Assembly (NCBI RefSeq): GCF_022682495.2
Contig: NC_071397.1
Location: 15,219,082 to 15,283,081 of the forward strand
DNA: 64,000 bases
Reading direction: 5' to 3'
DNA from: Desmodus rotundus
Taxonomy: Eukaryota > Chordata > Mammalia > Chiroptera > Phyllostomidae
How positions within the stretch are numbered: position 1 is the first letter of the stretch; each line of letters opens with the position of its first letter. The translations under genes and the position numbers were made by a program. Shown here in pieces: positions 10,841-22,698 of this stretch. Below the pieces are notes generated by a model that saw nothing but the letters and a program-made list of their open reading frames with translations, did not search any database and was not told the DNA's origin.

Positions 10841-13800
10841 ATTAACCTGGTGGGTGACATCAACCAAAACGATAGGGTAAGGACCTCTGAGAATCTGTCC
10901 ATCCCCCCACCCCCAAAATAAAACTGTGGAAAACTACTGAAAACTGTCAGAACTCTGGAAATAAAGCAAAGGCTTACAACAGCTCAGAGAGTACTAATTC
11001 TAGAAAAGTTGACCAATCCCTCAAGAAGAGTGAGCTTTGTGACATTTTATCATATTCTAGCCCCATTCCCTAGGCCTCAGCTCAGCAGAAACCTTGAAAA
11101 ATAATGGTCCACATTCATGGTACCTGGTGGAACGGGACATGGTTGGGGTTCTTCAAATTCTCATTCCCGAAGAACTGTCTGAATTTATTGGGTATGGTAG
11201 TTTCCTGGGAGACCCCATTTAAAGGCTTATCCTTATTTTTCCTGACCCAGAACATGTGCTGTACTAAAGGCACTCCCAAGGAGAATTTTTCAGAAACATT
11301 TACAGGCCAGTGTTTCAGTTACTGTTTTCCAGGCTGTGGAAACACTTCGGGCAAACAATAGGCTAACTAAAATGTTTGGAAGGAAAGGATGAGGAAGAAG
11401 ATATGTATAGAGACTTTGAAAAATTCTGACATATTCCTGAGAACCTAGAAGGCCATTTGCATAGGAGACATTTGGCTGCTCCTGTGTTATGAGCTTAAAG
11501 TGATTGAAATTAAACACAATTGCCTGTCCAAGCTTTTCCTGGAGGTTGCAGCCTTCAGTTGATTATTTCAAGTTCCAAACAGGTGTATCAGACAGATTCT
11601 GCCAGTGCAATTATGATCCAGGTGGGGAGAAAGATTTCTGGTGTTTCTACTTCTCCATTATCACAGAATTCTCTATTTGGTCTTGAATGCTAATTTTAAT
11701 GTAATATTTTCCACATATGTTCATGTGAATATTATGCTTTCTTTTACAATATGGTTTCTCTGTGGTTTTTGTTTTTGTACTTGTTTTGCTATTCTGGGAG
11801 ATTTATATACTTATTCAAATGGTTAATATTTGATTTCAGTTTTTGTTTTTCTTTTTGGAAAAATCCAATTACATATATATTAAATGCCTATTGCTTATGT
11901 TTATATATATTATTTTATTTTGAATATTTAAAATAGTTTTCTTTATATATGTATAATTTTCCTTTATTCATATGTATCATTTCTATGTGCTATATTTTTG
12001 TTATAATTTTGACTTTATTTCTGAATTTAAAACATTTATTTCTGAAATAAATAAGGTCAGTTTACACTTATACCTACTTGTATTTAAGCACTCTAATTTT
12101 TGAGTTTTTAAACTTCTGATTTGTTCTTTTTAAATCAAAATATTAATCACTTTATTAAATCACTTCAACTTTATGCTGAAATATTGGTTATAATATTTTG
12201 TACTTTTTGATAATATTTTTCTATTGTCTACTAATATAAGCTTATATTTATGTCATTTGTTGGGTGGATTTAGATCACATTTGATTATAAGTTTTGATCC
12301 AAAATGTTTGACTATTTTTTTCAGTTCTGCAATCCCTTTGCACTGAAATTATAAGTAATACCATATCTACTGCAAGTAAGACATATTCATGTATGCTCTT
12401 AATTTCTGTTTATTGCCATGAAGGCATAATGAATATTGGCATGTCAGAATGCATCATTAGCTGTGCATTACCTGTTATTTTTAGGTATGTAATTAAAAAT
12501 GTTTCTTAACTGTTTTTGCAATATTGCAAATGAAGATAGTAAATGACCTTTAAATTGTTTATTTAAAGTAGTAAAATATGTGCAGTCCATGTGTGCAAGA
12601 AATACTCCCGTATAGAGTTAAATGTGCTAGGAGTTTGTGAGTGGAGATGCCTGTGAGAGAAAAGAAGGGAGAGAGTCAGTTAGGAGAGCCATGGGTCTGT
12701 GATTCCAGGCTGATCTCCACTGAAGCAAAGAGAAAAGATGTAGGTGGATGTGCGGTTTAAAATAGGTTCAGCAAAGTCATGGCAGAGTACTCCCCACCCA
12801 ATCAGCCAGCCGAGCAATCCTGTGTCTCTCAGGAGAAGGTCAGCCTTACTCGATCCAGCCAGCCACTGACTGGGAGCAGTGTGTGGAGAGTGGCCTCAGC
12901 ACAAATGCAGGGATGGGTCTCAGAGCCCACCAGCTGGGGCCCTTAATTACTTATAGTTACTTCCTCATGGCCCTTTAAACCTGCCACATGTGTCATGTAA
13001 ACTTCCTTCCTCTAGGTTTAAAGAGTTGCTCCTCCTTGATTCTCATGGATCCTTCTTTCTAAAGGCAAACTCGGGAAAGGATAATAGTGGGATAAACCTC
13101 AGTCTCCATCGCTGTTATTCATTGCTGGGTCTCAACCGGCACTCATCCTCACCCTCCTCCACTGCCCCTTCTGAATACCCTTCATGCTCAGCTATCACAT
13201 CAGCACATTAGTGACTTTTCTGGAGATATAACCCAAGCGTTGTCCTCGTCAGTTTGAACCCTTAATAGCAATACCTTTCTCAACTGAGTGTTCCTGCACA
13301 TATCTATGCGCAGTTATAATGGACAGGGAAATACCGCAAGTGTTTTACATTTGTTCAGTTTTCTTGCATGTGTTCGGGGTCACTCATGAGGTCATCTGCT
13401 TTTACCATGTGAACTGTCAGAAACTTCCTAAATCTAGAGTCATTTCTTAATCTCAGAGATGTTTCTGAAGAGATCTGACAGAGTAGAACTACTGAAAGCT
13501 TGCTCTTAAATATTATGCTTCCTCCAAATTTTGGGCTTGTTTTAGGGATCACCGTGATCTACTTGGAGCCACTGAAGCCATGGCAAATACAACTGGTTCT
13601 TGGAAATATGCTGCCATAGAATCACCTCTCTGTGAGCAAGCACATGAAATCCCGGAAGGAGGACTGCAATGCTAACTCACCATGTCACTTCCTGACGATT
13701 CTTTCTGAATTGTTCATGCTTTAACATTAAATTTCCTTTCTTTACTCATCACAAAGATACGTGAGCAGATGTCCTCACCTCTGAATGATGCTATGAAATG

Positions 13801-13894
13801 ACCCTATCCTAGCTTCACATATCTCTTTGTTTCATTCTGTTTATATTACTCATATAACGGCCTACAAAAGAGGCCACAGATCCAACACAGAAAG
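10841..13894. other. Intergenic, AT-rich then unassigned repeat-like
   Basis: 11.65-12.55 kb is very AT-rich. 12.58-13.27 kb is more GC-rich and looks like old repeat or LTR material that I cannot name. No gene seen. Confidence 0.4.
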
Positions 13895-13992
13895 AGATCT
13901 TTTCTATTTGCAGATCATATCACTCTCACCATGAAAAGTTCCGTAATTCATATTCGTGACCATGTTGCTGTGACATTGCTTTCTACTTCTGG
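13895..13992 (-). pseudogene. Relic beta-defensin cysteine exon (DEFB110/112 family)
   Basis: This is a decayed copy of a beta-defensin second exon. The minus-strand acceptor GCAG then CCAGAA lines up with the DEFB110 acceptor ACAG then CCAGAA. The intron side also aligns: plus-strand 'ctggaaggaaaaagtagatggaa' and 'atctagccatg' correspond to 'aagaaggaaagaaggactgaaa' and 'acctagctatg' near 4003-4050. Inside the exon, CACGAATATGAATTACGGAA matches the DEFB110 stretch encoding HENEIRI. About 50 bases covering the first cysteine are missing, the frame is shifted, and the phase-1 frame ends early at TAG. No matching leader exon was found nearby; it may have been lost or replaced by the L1 insertions at 18-21 kb. 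It could correspond to the DEFB111-type exon of other mammals, which I cannot confirm. Confidence 0.6.
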
Positions 13993-14068
13993 CTGCTGGA
14001 AGGAAAAAGTAGATGGAACTGTAATCTAGCCATGCCATTGACGTGTCCTAAACCATGTGATTTTAAAT

Positions 14069-14279
14069 CAGGGGTCCGGAAATGGCTCTCAGGCCAAATC
14101 AGACCATTAAGGGTTTTTGTAAATAAAGTGGTACTGGAACACAGCCACATCCAGCTGTCTATGTGTTGTCTATGGCTGCTTCTGTCTGTAGCACAGCTAA
14201 CTGCAGCAGAGATAGCAGTGGCCTGTAACACCCCAAATACTTACTATTCAACACCTTACAGAAAGTTTCCCAACCACTG
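14069..14279 (+). mobile_element. hAT-type non-autonomous DNA transposon
   Basis: 'caggggtccggaaatggctc' to 'aaagtttcccaaccactg', containing 'actggaacacagccacatcc' and 'gttgtctatggctgcttctg'. A recognisable short hAT family; the exact name is uncertain. It abuts the relic defensin exon. Confidence 0.6.
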
Positions 14280-14885
14280 ATTTAGGCTTTTGCATTAATA
14301 AGATAGAGTATTTTCAGGAGAGAAAATGAAAGCACATCCCAAGATTACAATTTTGGTTCTTCAGTCTTCATTTTTCCTTACTAAATTCCCCTTTCAATTA
14401 TTAATTCAGCAATTTCTTATTAAGAATCTACCAGAGGTCAAGGTGGGCTTCAGATGCCACGGGAGACATAAACAACAGTGTTGCTCCAGTATTCTGTCTT
14501 CTGGGAAAATTTCCCCAGGGCCTTCTCACCAGCATGGCTACTCCTGCCTTTGTCTCTCCTTAGGTCTTTGTCTCATTGTCCCTGTCATCCTATCTTGGTT
14601 GGGGATTCTGTGAGGCAATAGACTAACTCTTGATTGAAAACAGGATCTACTATGGGCACAATTATCACAACCTCCAATTTTGACTTTGTCATTCATCTAT
14701 TCTTCTCCTTCAGGTTTAAAAAATGGATCAGAAAAAATTTTAAATACATAACTTAAAAAATGAGAAACAGAGAGGATTATTTGGTTTCTGACCAAAAATT
14801 ATTTAGAATTTTTAAAGGTGATGATTGTGTGTAGGAAGGGAAGAGTATAGATATTACCAAATATCCTTTTCCATATTCATCCTAT

Positions 14886-15290
14886 TAGGTCGGGGTCACT
14901 TAAGAAACCAGACAGAGGCAGCGAGCTAAGGAGAGCAGGGTTTATTAGCAGGAATAAGAGGGAAAGTGGAGCCAACCAAGGGAGGGTAAGAGGAAAGTGG
15001 GGTCAACCAAGGAAGGTTGGAACTTGTTCAGTTGTTATAGGTCAGTGTTTTTAAGGGAAGGGTATCAGAGTTTAATTGGCTAGAGCTGGTTGCTGGGCGC
15101 AGGCTCAAGTTAAAAATGCATCCTGTTATGCCGGATAGGCCAACCCCAGACTCTAATCTTCATCTGTTTTTCCTGGGTAGGGTCTGCAGGCTTCCCACGG
15201 TGCCATTTTCCAGCCTGGTGACTTTCCATTCCTCCTAGGCCTGCCTAGGTCTGTCATATCCCAACTTGACTCATACTATTAAAAACATTA
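14886..15290 (-). mobile_element. Solo LTR (endogenous retrovirus, unclassified)
   Basis: On the minus strand the block has an AATAAA-type signal followed by CCCTGCTCTCC and a short downstream segment ending near GACCCCGACCTA, an R/U5-like arrangement. No internal gag/pol/env is present. Boundaries approximate. Confidence 0.5.
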
Positions 15291-15419
15291 TCTCCAAGGA
15301 TTATAAATCTCCTATATTTGGTGTTTATTTAATTTACTTAACTCAAGTAGATAAGCATCATTTTGCTATTTAACCACACTGAAAGTATCATACGGTTTGT
15401 GATTTCAAATTAAGACCAG

Positions 15420-15655
15420 CTTACACTAATACTATCACTACCATTACCACCACTAAAATGATATGTATGTTGTGCTTTTCTAAGACTTAATACTTGTAAG
15501 TATATACTATAATTGTCTCCATTTTATGGAAGATAAAGATAAGGGTCTAAAAGCTTAGGGTCACCTTGCTAGTAAATGGCAGAGCCACCATTTGGAATCT
15601 AGAAATCTAAGGCATAGTCATCTACCTCATTAACATACTACACTGCCCACTCCTG
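15420..15655 (+). mobile_element. MIR SINE
   Basis: 'tctccattttatggaagata' and 'ggtcaccttgctagtaaatg' followed by 'gcagagccaccatttggaat' are MIR core and tail. Confidence 0.65.
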
Positions 15656-16597
15656 AGTGCTGGACCAACTGAACATCGCGTCTTGGCGCTCGCTCAGTAA
15701 CCGAAGTCCCACTTAATGGAGAAACTTACAAGGAGAATTCTGGGAGTGTTATTTACAACGTTGAAGAATTATAAACAAAGGAAGCATTCCTAAGGCATCA
15801 TGGAATTATTAAACCAGGTCTAACATTTATCTCTGATCCTTCAACTGATAACCCAGGGTGACCTGAATATAAAAGCTACATGTATTCAGATTTGAATAAT
15901 TATTAATAGGTGAAGAAACAGTCCATTATGAAAATTTTCTGTCCAGTGAACTGTGCTTCCCTGCAGTGGTAGGTCAGTATGGTCATTGTAATGCAAAGGT
16001 TTTTCAAAATTCATTTATCTGATTTTAAGGACTAAGCAACTTGTAATAAACAGGATGCATTATCCATGCTTGACTAAGTATGTCAGTAAACACAGCCTTG
16101 TCTTGGACTTCTCTGGGTTTTAGGACTTGAGGTTTACGTCAGCTCTTATATTTCATGAGGCGGAAGGTTGTAATGACAGCATGTTAAACTATGAATTTGA
16201 ATATCCTTGAATTATTTTGGTGTCTGGATTCTTTATCTCCTCAATCCTCAAGATCTTCATTTTTAGAAGGAGGATTTTGTGAAACAAATACTTCTAAAGC
16301 TTTTCCCTTCCCTTATCTCACATTCTCTGAGGCTTTTCTCTGAAGAAAGTGCATGGCATATGTTTAATTTATTTTCATTAGAGAAAACATTTTGAATTTG
16401 ATGGAAGGACTGTCTAAGTGTAACTTTTCATGAAATATAAAGTCTAACAAAATATCTTGTGTGAGTAGGAATATAAGTATGTCTGTGCACACATATTAAA
16501 AGCTAGAGAACTTTGAAATGTAATTATATCTATTTAATCATCTTTTTTTAATTGTTACTTTTAAAGTTGTTTTTAGTATAATTTATCTATTTCTAAT

Positions 16598-16870
16598 CAG
16601 AGACATAAAACTAAATAATGCAAATAGAGACAGACTTATAGTTAGAGAGAAGACTGACATCTAGGTGGGGGGGCTGGGAGGAGTGGAGAGAATTGAGCAA
16701 AAAAGAAAAACAGAGAAAGAACTCAGGAACAAGGACAACAGTGTGGTGATTACAGGGGGAAGAGAGTGGGTGGAGGTGGACGAGGGTATGAGGGACATAA
16801 ATGGTGATGGAAAAAAATTTAAAAAAATAAATTAAGAACACATGAAAATAAAAATAGTTAAAATAAATAA
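16598..16870 (+). mobile_element. LINE-1-type 3' UTR fragment
   Basis: Same family as the 4.3-4.7 kb element (agacagacttatagttagag, then gaggtgg and tggtgatgg blocks, A-rich end) but truncated before the final conserved 'caatgtcacccc' part. Confidence 0.5.
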
Positions 16871-17284
16871 CCTAAATAATCAACTGGAAATTTAAAATAC
16901 ATAATTTTTTTTTACACTGGGGATGGAGAAGTTGAGAAGCCAAGCAGAATGGTAATACAATTCAAAACTTCGCAATAGCAGGTGCCGGGTACTGTGCCTG
17001 AGGCTGGGGACAGAGGCAGAAGTTTTATTTCCATAATCCAAAAGCTATAGTTGGTTATTCACTGGGATCTAGAACTATGTTGGAAATTACTTAAAAAGAG
17101 GTGAGACCATAGTGGTAGGGGGAACTGTAACCAAAGCGAAAATTAGCCAGCAGTGCCAGGAAATCCTGCCCTGAAACAGGGAAGAAGGAACGATATCCAG
17201 GCTTTTCTCACCCAGCATGCACTCTTCCTGTGGTGCCTTCAGTTGGCTGAATTTACTTAGAAAACAGTAAGTAAAGGGGCTTGA

Positions 17285-17893
17285 AAAATAAGAATGTTAG
17301 CTTATTTCTCAAAAGAAACTTTGCAGGCTAGAAGAGATTGGAAAGAAATATTCAAAGTCATGAAAAGCAGAGACCTACAGCCAAGATTGCTCTACCAAGA
17401 AAAGCTGTCATTTAGAATCAAAAGGCAGATAAAGAGTTTCCCAGACAAGAAAAAACTAAAGGAGTTCATCACCACCAAGCCATTATTATATGAAATATTA
17501 AAGGTACTTATTTAAGAAAAATAAGATCAAACTATGAACAATAAAAAATACGTATCTATCAACAGGTGAATCTAAAAAACAAACTAAGCAAACAAGAACA
17601 GAGACAGGATCATGGATATGGAGAGCGTTTTGATGGTTGTCAGATGGGAAAAGTATGTAGGAGAATGGGTGAAGAGGTGAGGGGATTAAGAAATACAAAT
17701 AAGTAGTTACAGAATAGCCATGGGTTATAAAGTACAGTATAGGAAATAGAGTAGCCAAAGAACTTATGCACATGACCCATGGACATGAACACTGGTGGGG
17801 GAATTGCCTGAGGGAGTGGGGGGTGCTGGGTGGAGGGCAAAGAGAGAAAATCAGTACAACTATAATAGTATAATCAATAAAGTATAATTGTAA
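17285..17893 (+). mobile_element. HAL1-like fragment (ORF1 C-terminus plus 3' UTR)
   Basis: An uninterrupted 73-codon stretch at 17294-17515 encodes the ORF1 C-terminal region (SKETLQARRDWKEIFKVMK, AKLSF-like and PLLYEI motifs). The 3' UTR seen in the 24.0-25.9 kb copy follows directly (tatgacccatggacatgaac, then ending ataatcaataaagtataa). It has the same ORF1-to-3'UTR junction as the larger copy, with no ORF2 between. 5' truncated. Confidence 0.7.
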
Positions 17894-17964
17894 AAAAGGA
17901 AGAAAATTGATTAGGAGGAAAATAGGTAATTAATACACAGTTCTATTATTTTTTCAGAGTTTTT

Positions 17965-18955
17965 AAATAATATATTTGGTATTCCAGGTCATCAAAATGC
18001 TCTTTGCTTACTGTTTTGCCATTCACATTTATATACATACTCTATCTGGAACCACTTCCTAGGTATATGTTATGAATTGGGAGTTAATATACAATTTTTC
18101 CCACATGATATTCAAGTAAAAGTTATATTTATTAAAAGTTCATTTTTCCTCTATCCTTCGTAATCTCACCTATGTTATAAATCAAGTGATTCTAAATTTA
18201 TGGGTCTACTTCTAGACTTCTATGTTGTTCTAACTCTTAATAAATCCTTGCATCAATATCATTCTCTTTTAATTACCATGGCTATATTAGGGCTGAGTAT
18301 TGAGTAGAATATGTTCTTCAACTTTGTCCTTTTCAAAGATATCTTGTCTTTTTCTGGCTTTTTACATTTTCCATACATGTTTCAGGCTTAAATTGTCATT
18401 TTGAGGAGTGAGGGGAAGTCTGCTGAAATTTTAACTGTAATTTCTTTGAATCTATAGATCAATTTGCAGAAAATAAAAAAAATTCTCCCAATACATTAAC
18501 AAGTAATATTGCTTAGATTACATTTAAAAGTTCTATTTGTAATATTTTATAGTTTTTATTATAGATGGGATGCATTTTATTAGAAATATTCTTAGCTATG
18601 TAATGTCACTCTAAAGAGCATAATTTAAAGTTTTTATTTTTAATTTGTTTCTGATCGACAATAATATAGTTTACTTTTTAGTATTAAATTTGTCTAGTAA
18701 CTTTGTTAAAGTGATATATTTATTCTAGTAATTTATAGATTTTTTTAAAAAATTGCTAGATATGTATTCATATTTTTCTTTTCAGTTTTTATACTACTTG
18801 TTATTCTTCTTACATTATAACACTAGAGAAGTATAATATATGGAAGTGTTGTTAAAGTGACATTTAAATTTTTTTCTGAACTTGGAGAAAAATTTTTAAT
18901 ATTCCACTGTAAAATATAATGTTTGAGGTAAGCTTTGATATAAAAAACATTATCA
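17965..18955 (-). mobile_element. LINE-1 ORF2 fragment, - strand
   Basis: Antisense L1 ORF2: plus-strand pieces such as 'aatctatagatcaatttgca', 'gatatcttgtctttttctgg' and the region ending at 18955 resemble reverse complements of the RT and post-RT part of ORF2. It covers a part of ORF2 also present in the + strand fragment beginning at 18956, so the two form a diverged inverted pair rather than one continuous element. Confidence 0.6.
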
Positions 18956-19958
18956 GTTCAAAAATGGGTATTAATACCAAAACCAGACAAAGGCATTGAA
19001 AGAAAACTATAGACTAATATTGCTCATAAACGCAGATGCAAAATTCAACAAAATATTAACAAATCAAATCCAACACTGTATAAAATATCATGCACTATGA
19101 CCAAATGAGATTTTTCCCAGGTATGCAAGACTGGCTCAACATTCAAAAATCAATTAATGTAATCTATCACATCAATAACTAAAAAAAGAAAAACTATTTG
19201 ATTATCTCAACATATGCAGAAAAATATCTGACAAAATCTGACACTCATTCATGATAAAAATTCTCAGTAAACTAGGAGTAGAGGATAACATTCTCAAGTT
19301 GATTTTAAAAATCTAAAAAAATTCTACAGCTAATGTCATAATGGTAAAAATCTTGAATCTTTCCCACTAAGATGAACTAGAAGGCAAGGATGTCCCTCTT
19401 ACCACCTCTTTTCAACATCATACTGGAAACTCTAGCTAATGCAACAAGACAAGAAAAGGAAATTAAAGGTATTCAGGTTAGAAAGGAAGACATAAAATTG
19501 TCACTGTTCACAGACGACATAATCAACTATGTAGAAAATCTGAAAGGAAGTTTCTGCATACTCTCACCTCCAACCCCCAAAAAACCTTCTTGGAACTAAT
19601 AGGCAATTATAGCAAGGCTGTATGATACAGGATTAATATATAAAAGCCAACCACTTTCTATACACCAATAATAAATAAGTGAAATTTGAAAGTAAAAGCA
19701 TAATACTGTTTACCCCAAACATGAACCACTTAGCTATAAATCTAAAAAAAAGTAAAACATCTATGTTCAGAAAAGTATAAAACTCTGGTGAATGAAATTA
19801 AATAACTAAATAAATTCCATGTGCATGGATAGGAAGACCCAAAATTGTCAAGATGTAACCTTTTCCCAATGTGTTCTATAGATTCAATATAATTCCTATC
19901 AAAATCCCAGGAAGTTGTTTTGTAGATATTTGCAAACTGTTTCTAAAATTTATTTGGA

Positions 19959-20176
19959 GCCCTGGCTGGTATAGCTCAGTGGATTGAGCATGGGCTAAGG
20001 ACCAAAAGATTGTCAGTTCAATTCCCAGTCAGGGCACATGCCTGGGTTGTTGAACAGGTCCCCAGTGGGGGTCACATGAGAGGCAACTACACATTGAGCT
20101 TTCTCTCCTTCTCTTTCTCTGTCCCTTCACTTCTCTCTAAATAAATAAGTAAAATCTTTTAAAAATGCTTTAAAAA
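19959..20176 (+). mobile_element. Ves-type SINE nested in LINE-1
   Basis: 'gccctggctggtatagctca' to '(aaat)n aaaatcttttaaaaa', inserted into the + strand L1 ORF2 fragment. Flanks atttatttggag and atttacttggag are the target duplication, so it is younger than that L1. Confidence 0.87.
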
Positions 20177-20467
20177 CATTTACTTGGAGAAGGGAAAGAC
20201 CCTGAACAATCAACTCACTATTAAAGGAGAAGAATAACAGTAGAGGATTGCCTCAACCTCACATCAAGACATACTATAAAACCATACTGTTGAAACCAAG
20301 ACAATGGGGATGTTGGCAAAAGAATAGACAAATAGATCAATGGAACAGAATAGAGAACATATAAACAGATCCACATAAATATAGCCAAGAAAACTTTGAC
20401 AAAGGAGCAAAGGCAATATAATGGAGTAAAGATAGTTTTTTCAACAAATGGTACTAGAACATCCACA

Positions 20468-20516
20468 TGCAAAAAACCAAAACCAAAACCAAAACCAAAA
20501 ACGAAAACCAAAAAAA
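20468..20516. repeat. (AAAACC)n microsatellite inside LINE-1
   Basis: Repeats of AAAACC, partly AAAACG, within the + strand L1 ORF2 fragment. Confidence 0.85.
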
Positions 20517-21578
20517 CGAATCTAGAGGCAGAGCTTGTACTCTTCACAAAAATGAACTTAAATTGGATTACAGACCTAAATGTAAAACACAAAAACTCCT
20601 AGAAGATAACATAAAACTCCTAGAACATAAGAGAAAACATAGATGACTTTGGGTACGGTGATGAGAATTTAGATATCTAAACATCAAAGGCATAACCCAT
20701 TGAAGAAATAATTAATAAATTGGACTTCATTAAAATAAAATAAAATTTAAAAACTTTTTCTCTGTGAAAGGAAATGTGAAGAGAATGAAAAAAGAGCCAG
20801 AGTGGGAGAAAATATTTGCAAAAGAGACATTTCATAAAAGACTATTATTCAACATATACAAAGAACTCTTAAAACTCAACAATATGCAAATAAATAATCT
20901 GATAAAATAGTGGGCAAAAGACCTCTATAGACCCCTCACCAAGGAAGACATATAGATGGAAAATGAGCATACAAAAATATTTTCTAAATTACATGCCATA
21001 CAAATTAAAACAACCATCAGATACCATCCCACACTTAGTAGAAGGGCCAAAAACTGAACCCTGACAAAACCAAATGCTGAAGACATGAAGTGGATCAACA
21101 GGAACTTTCATTAATTGCTGGTGAGAATGCAAAATGGAGTGGCTGTGTTCAAGGCAGTTTGGTAGTGTCTCACAAAACTAAACATGATGTTATCATACAA
21201 CTCAGGAATCACAGTCTGTGGTATTTGCCCAAAGGAGTTGAAAACCTATGTCCACACCAAACACCTGCACAGAGGTCTTTATAGCAGCATACCAAAAGTA
21301 GAATTTGCCCCACAATCTCATTTAACACAGTTGCATTACAGACTCTTCTTCACCTGCTTCTGCCCCTGAGTTCAAAACTCCACTCTGTATTCTGAGTCTG
21401 TCTTCCAAGAAGACACAATGTTTATAAGTTATTTGGCTGAGATACGTTGTATTTAATTCTTCATTCATCAGAGACATGTATGAACAGGAATATTAGGCCA
21501 TGAATGAAGGAAGAGAAGTAATAAAGTAATGAAAGGCAGTTAATATTAGTCCTCTTTTTTGTGAATGGGGATCTCCAG

Positions 21579-21725
21579 TTACTCCACAGGGTCACCTTCT
21601 TTTATGCAGCAATGAACTGCAGATATTACACAGTATGTCATCCTGAATTTTTTTTCACCACATTGCTTCTTACATTGACCACAGCTTTTTATATGCATCT
21701 AAATGATTAAAGATAGCATGATGAT
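21579..21725 (-). pseudogene. DEFB112: DEFB112-like cysteine exon, broken
   Basis: Last exon of the DEFB112-like locus. On the minus strand one frame reads KSCGQCKKQCGEKKFRMTYC and then VISAVHCCIKEGDPVE before TAA, giving C-X2-C-X3-C-X9-C-X6-CC. The spacing after the second cysteine is perfect beta-defensin, but the first loop has 2 residues instead of 6. The human-like N-terminal part (DHHAIFNHLDAY, compare GHHITF in human DEFB112) is in a different frame, and there the C1 codon looks like TAT (Tyr). Remembered human DEFB112 therefore aligns best with a 2-base deletion before C2 plus loss of C1. The tail stops about 20 residues early, and LEIPIHKKED beyond the stop still resembles the human tail. 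The exon opens after GTAAAG, which matches phase 1. Most likely a pseudogene; a short-loop variant read from another acceptor is less likely because TAG precedes the cysteine frame. Confidence 0.75.
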
Positions 21726-21871
21726 CTTTACTTGAAGTTGAAAGAAGGCAAGAGTGGATGGAATTAATAATCCGAGATGCCAAGATTTAATAGAAGACAC
21801 AAAGAAACACAGATCACAGAAGAAAAGGAAAAAAACTTAGTGACTTCATGATTGAGATAAAGACTAAAACA

Positions 21872-22095
21872 GCTCTGACGGGTGTGACTGACTGGGTTGG
21901 GCATCATCCTGCAAAGCAAAAGATTGCAGATTCCACTTCTGATCAGGGCACATCCCTAGCTTGTGGGTTTGGTCCCCGGTTGTGGTGTTTAGGAGAGGTA
22001 ACTGTTGTGTTTAGGAGAGAATGTTTAATGTTTCTCAGCCTGGACTTTTGTTGCTCAAATGTCTCTTCAAGTTACTTCAAGTTATTTTAATTATA
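21872..22095 (+). mobile_element. Degenerate Ves-type SINE in DEFB112-like intron
   Basis: 'gctctgacgggtgtgactga', 'gcaaagcaaaagattgcaga' and 'gatcagggcacatccctagc' are diverged Ves blocks. The right end is unclear. It lies between the cysteine and middle exons of the DEFB112-like locus. Confidence 0.65.
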
Positions 22096-22554
22096 AAATC
22101 CTTGGAATTAATAAGAACACCTTAATTACTTTTTCTATGTAACAATATATTTTTATGTATCCAAAGATATCAGGATTATGGACAATGGTGACTGGCAAAA
22201 AAAAAAAATTAAGAAGAAAAGTGAGACAGCAATTTGACTCCTAAGCATAACAGCACTAACAACATTAAAAAAAAAAATGCTGAGAGCAATGGCTACAGAA
22301 TTTTCCCTCCCAGAAATAGTAAAGACATTTGTCTAGACAGAGTTTCATCAAAAGTGAGACCTAAGACTTTAAAATAAGAATTCTTTCTCATTTTGAACAT
22401 AAAATTCAGCATTTATTAAATGGGAAGGTGAAAGACGAGAAGAGCTAAATACATAGGGACTGGCACAGAGAACATATTTAAGCTATTTTCTTCGTTGCAC
22501 TTGACAGATAGTAATTAAAATGCACAATATATAATTCTACTTGTTTTATTTTAC

Positions 22555-22698
22555 CTGTGTTGTTTTGCTCTGTACCATTTTGTGCCTTTTCAAATATTGT
22601 GACAGAATTATGTGTCTTTAAGTTTAGTTTCTCGAGCTTCTGTCTGTATATGATTGTTGATAATGGCATAGGATTGTTAACAGGTTGGCCAGAGCCCA
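22555..22698 (-). pseudogene. DEFB112: DEFB112-like middle exon (open)
   Basis: A 144-base block read on the minus strand between a TTTTGCAG acceptor and a CAG/GTAAAA donor. It is open in one frame and encodes ...RQKLEKLNLKTHNSVTIFEK and then AQNGTEQNNT, which closely resembles the N-terminal region of human DEFB112 as remembered (RLKLEK..., STIFEKARHGTEK). Both borders are phase 1, so it fits exactly behind the leader at 23.9 kb (G+TG gives Val) and in front of the cysteine exon. Human annotation starts translation at a Met equivalent to the ATG at 22669-22667; the acceptor here suggests the real gene structure has a separate signal-peptide exon. This exon has no visible lesion, unlike its neighbours. 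It is typed as pseudogene because the locus as a whole looks broken. Confidence 0.7.

Larger units (their letters stand above)
18956..21300 (+). mobile_element. LINE-1 ORF2 fragment, + strand
   Basis: Long degenerate L1 ORF2 running from before the reverse transcriptase core to the C-terminal region. An open piece at 19390-19599 contains [10 protein letters not shown] and LSLFTDDI, the region around the RT catalytic motif (usually F/YADD; TDD here). Later pieces resemble the L1 stretches around 'ggaacagaatagagaa' and 'aaggagcaaaggcaatataa'. Stops and frameshifts throughout. Interrupted by a Ves SINE at 19959-20176 and carries a short (AAAACC)n tract at about 20470-20512. Its 3' end falls just short of the DEFB112-like cysteine exon. 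Confidence 0.8.

Noticed and set aside
20221..20592. Minus-strand 123-codon frame with GFGFGFG run
   Set aside because: Produced by the (AAAACC)n tract and antisense L1.
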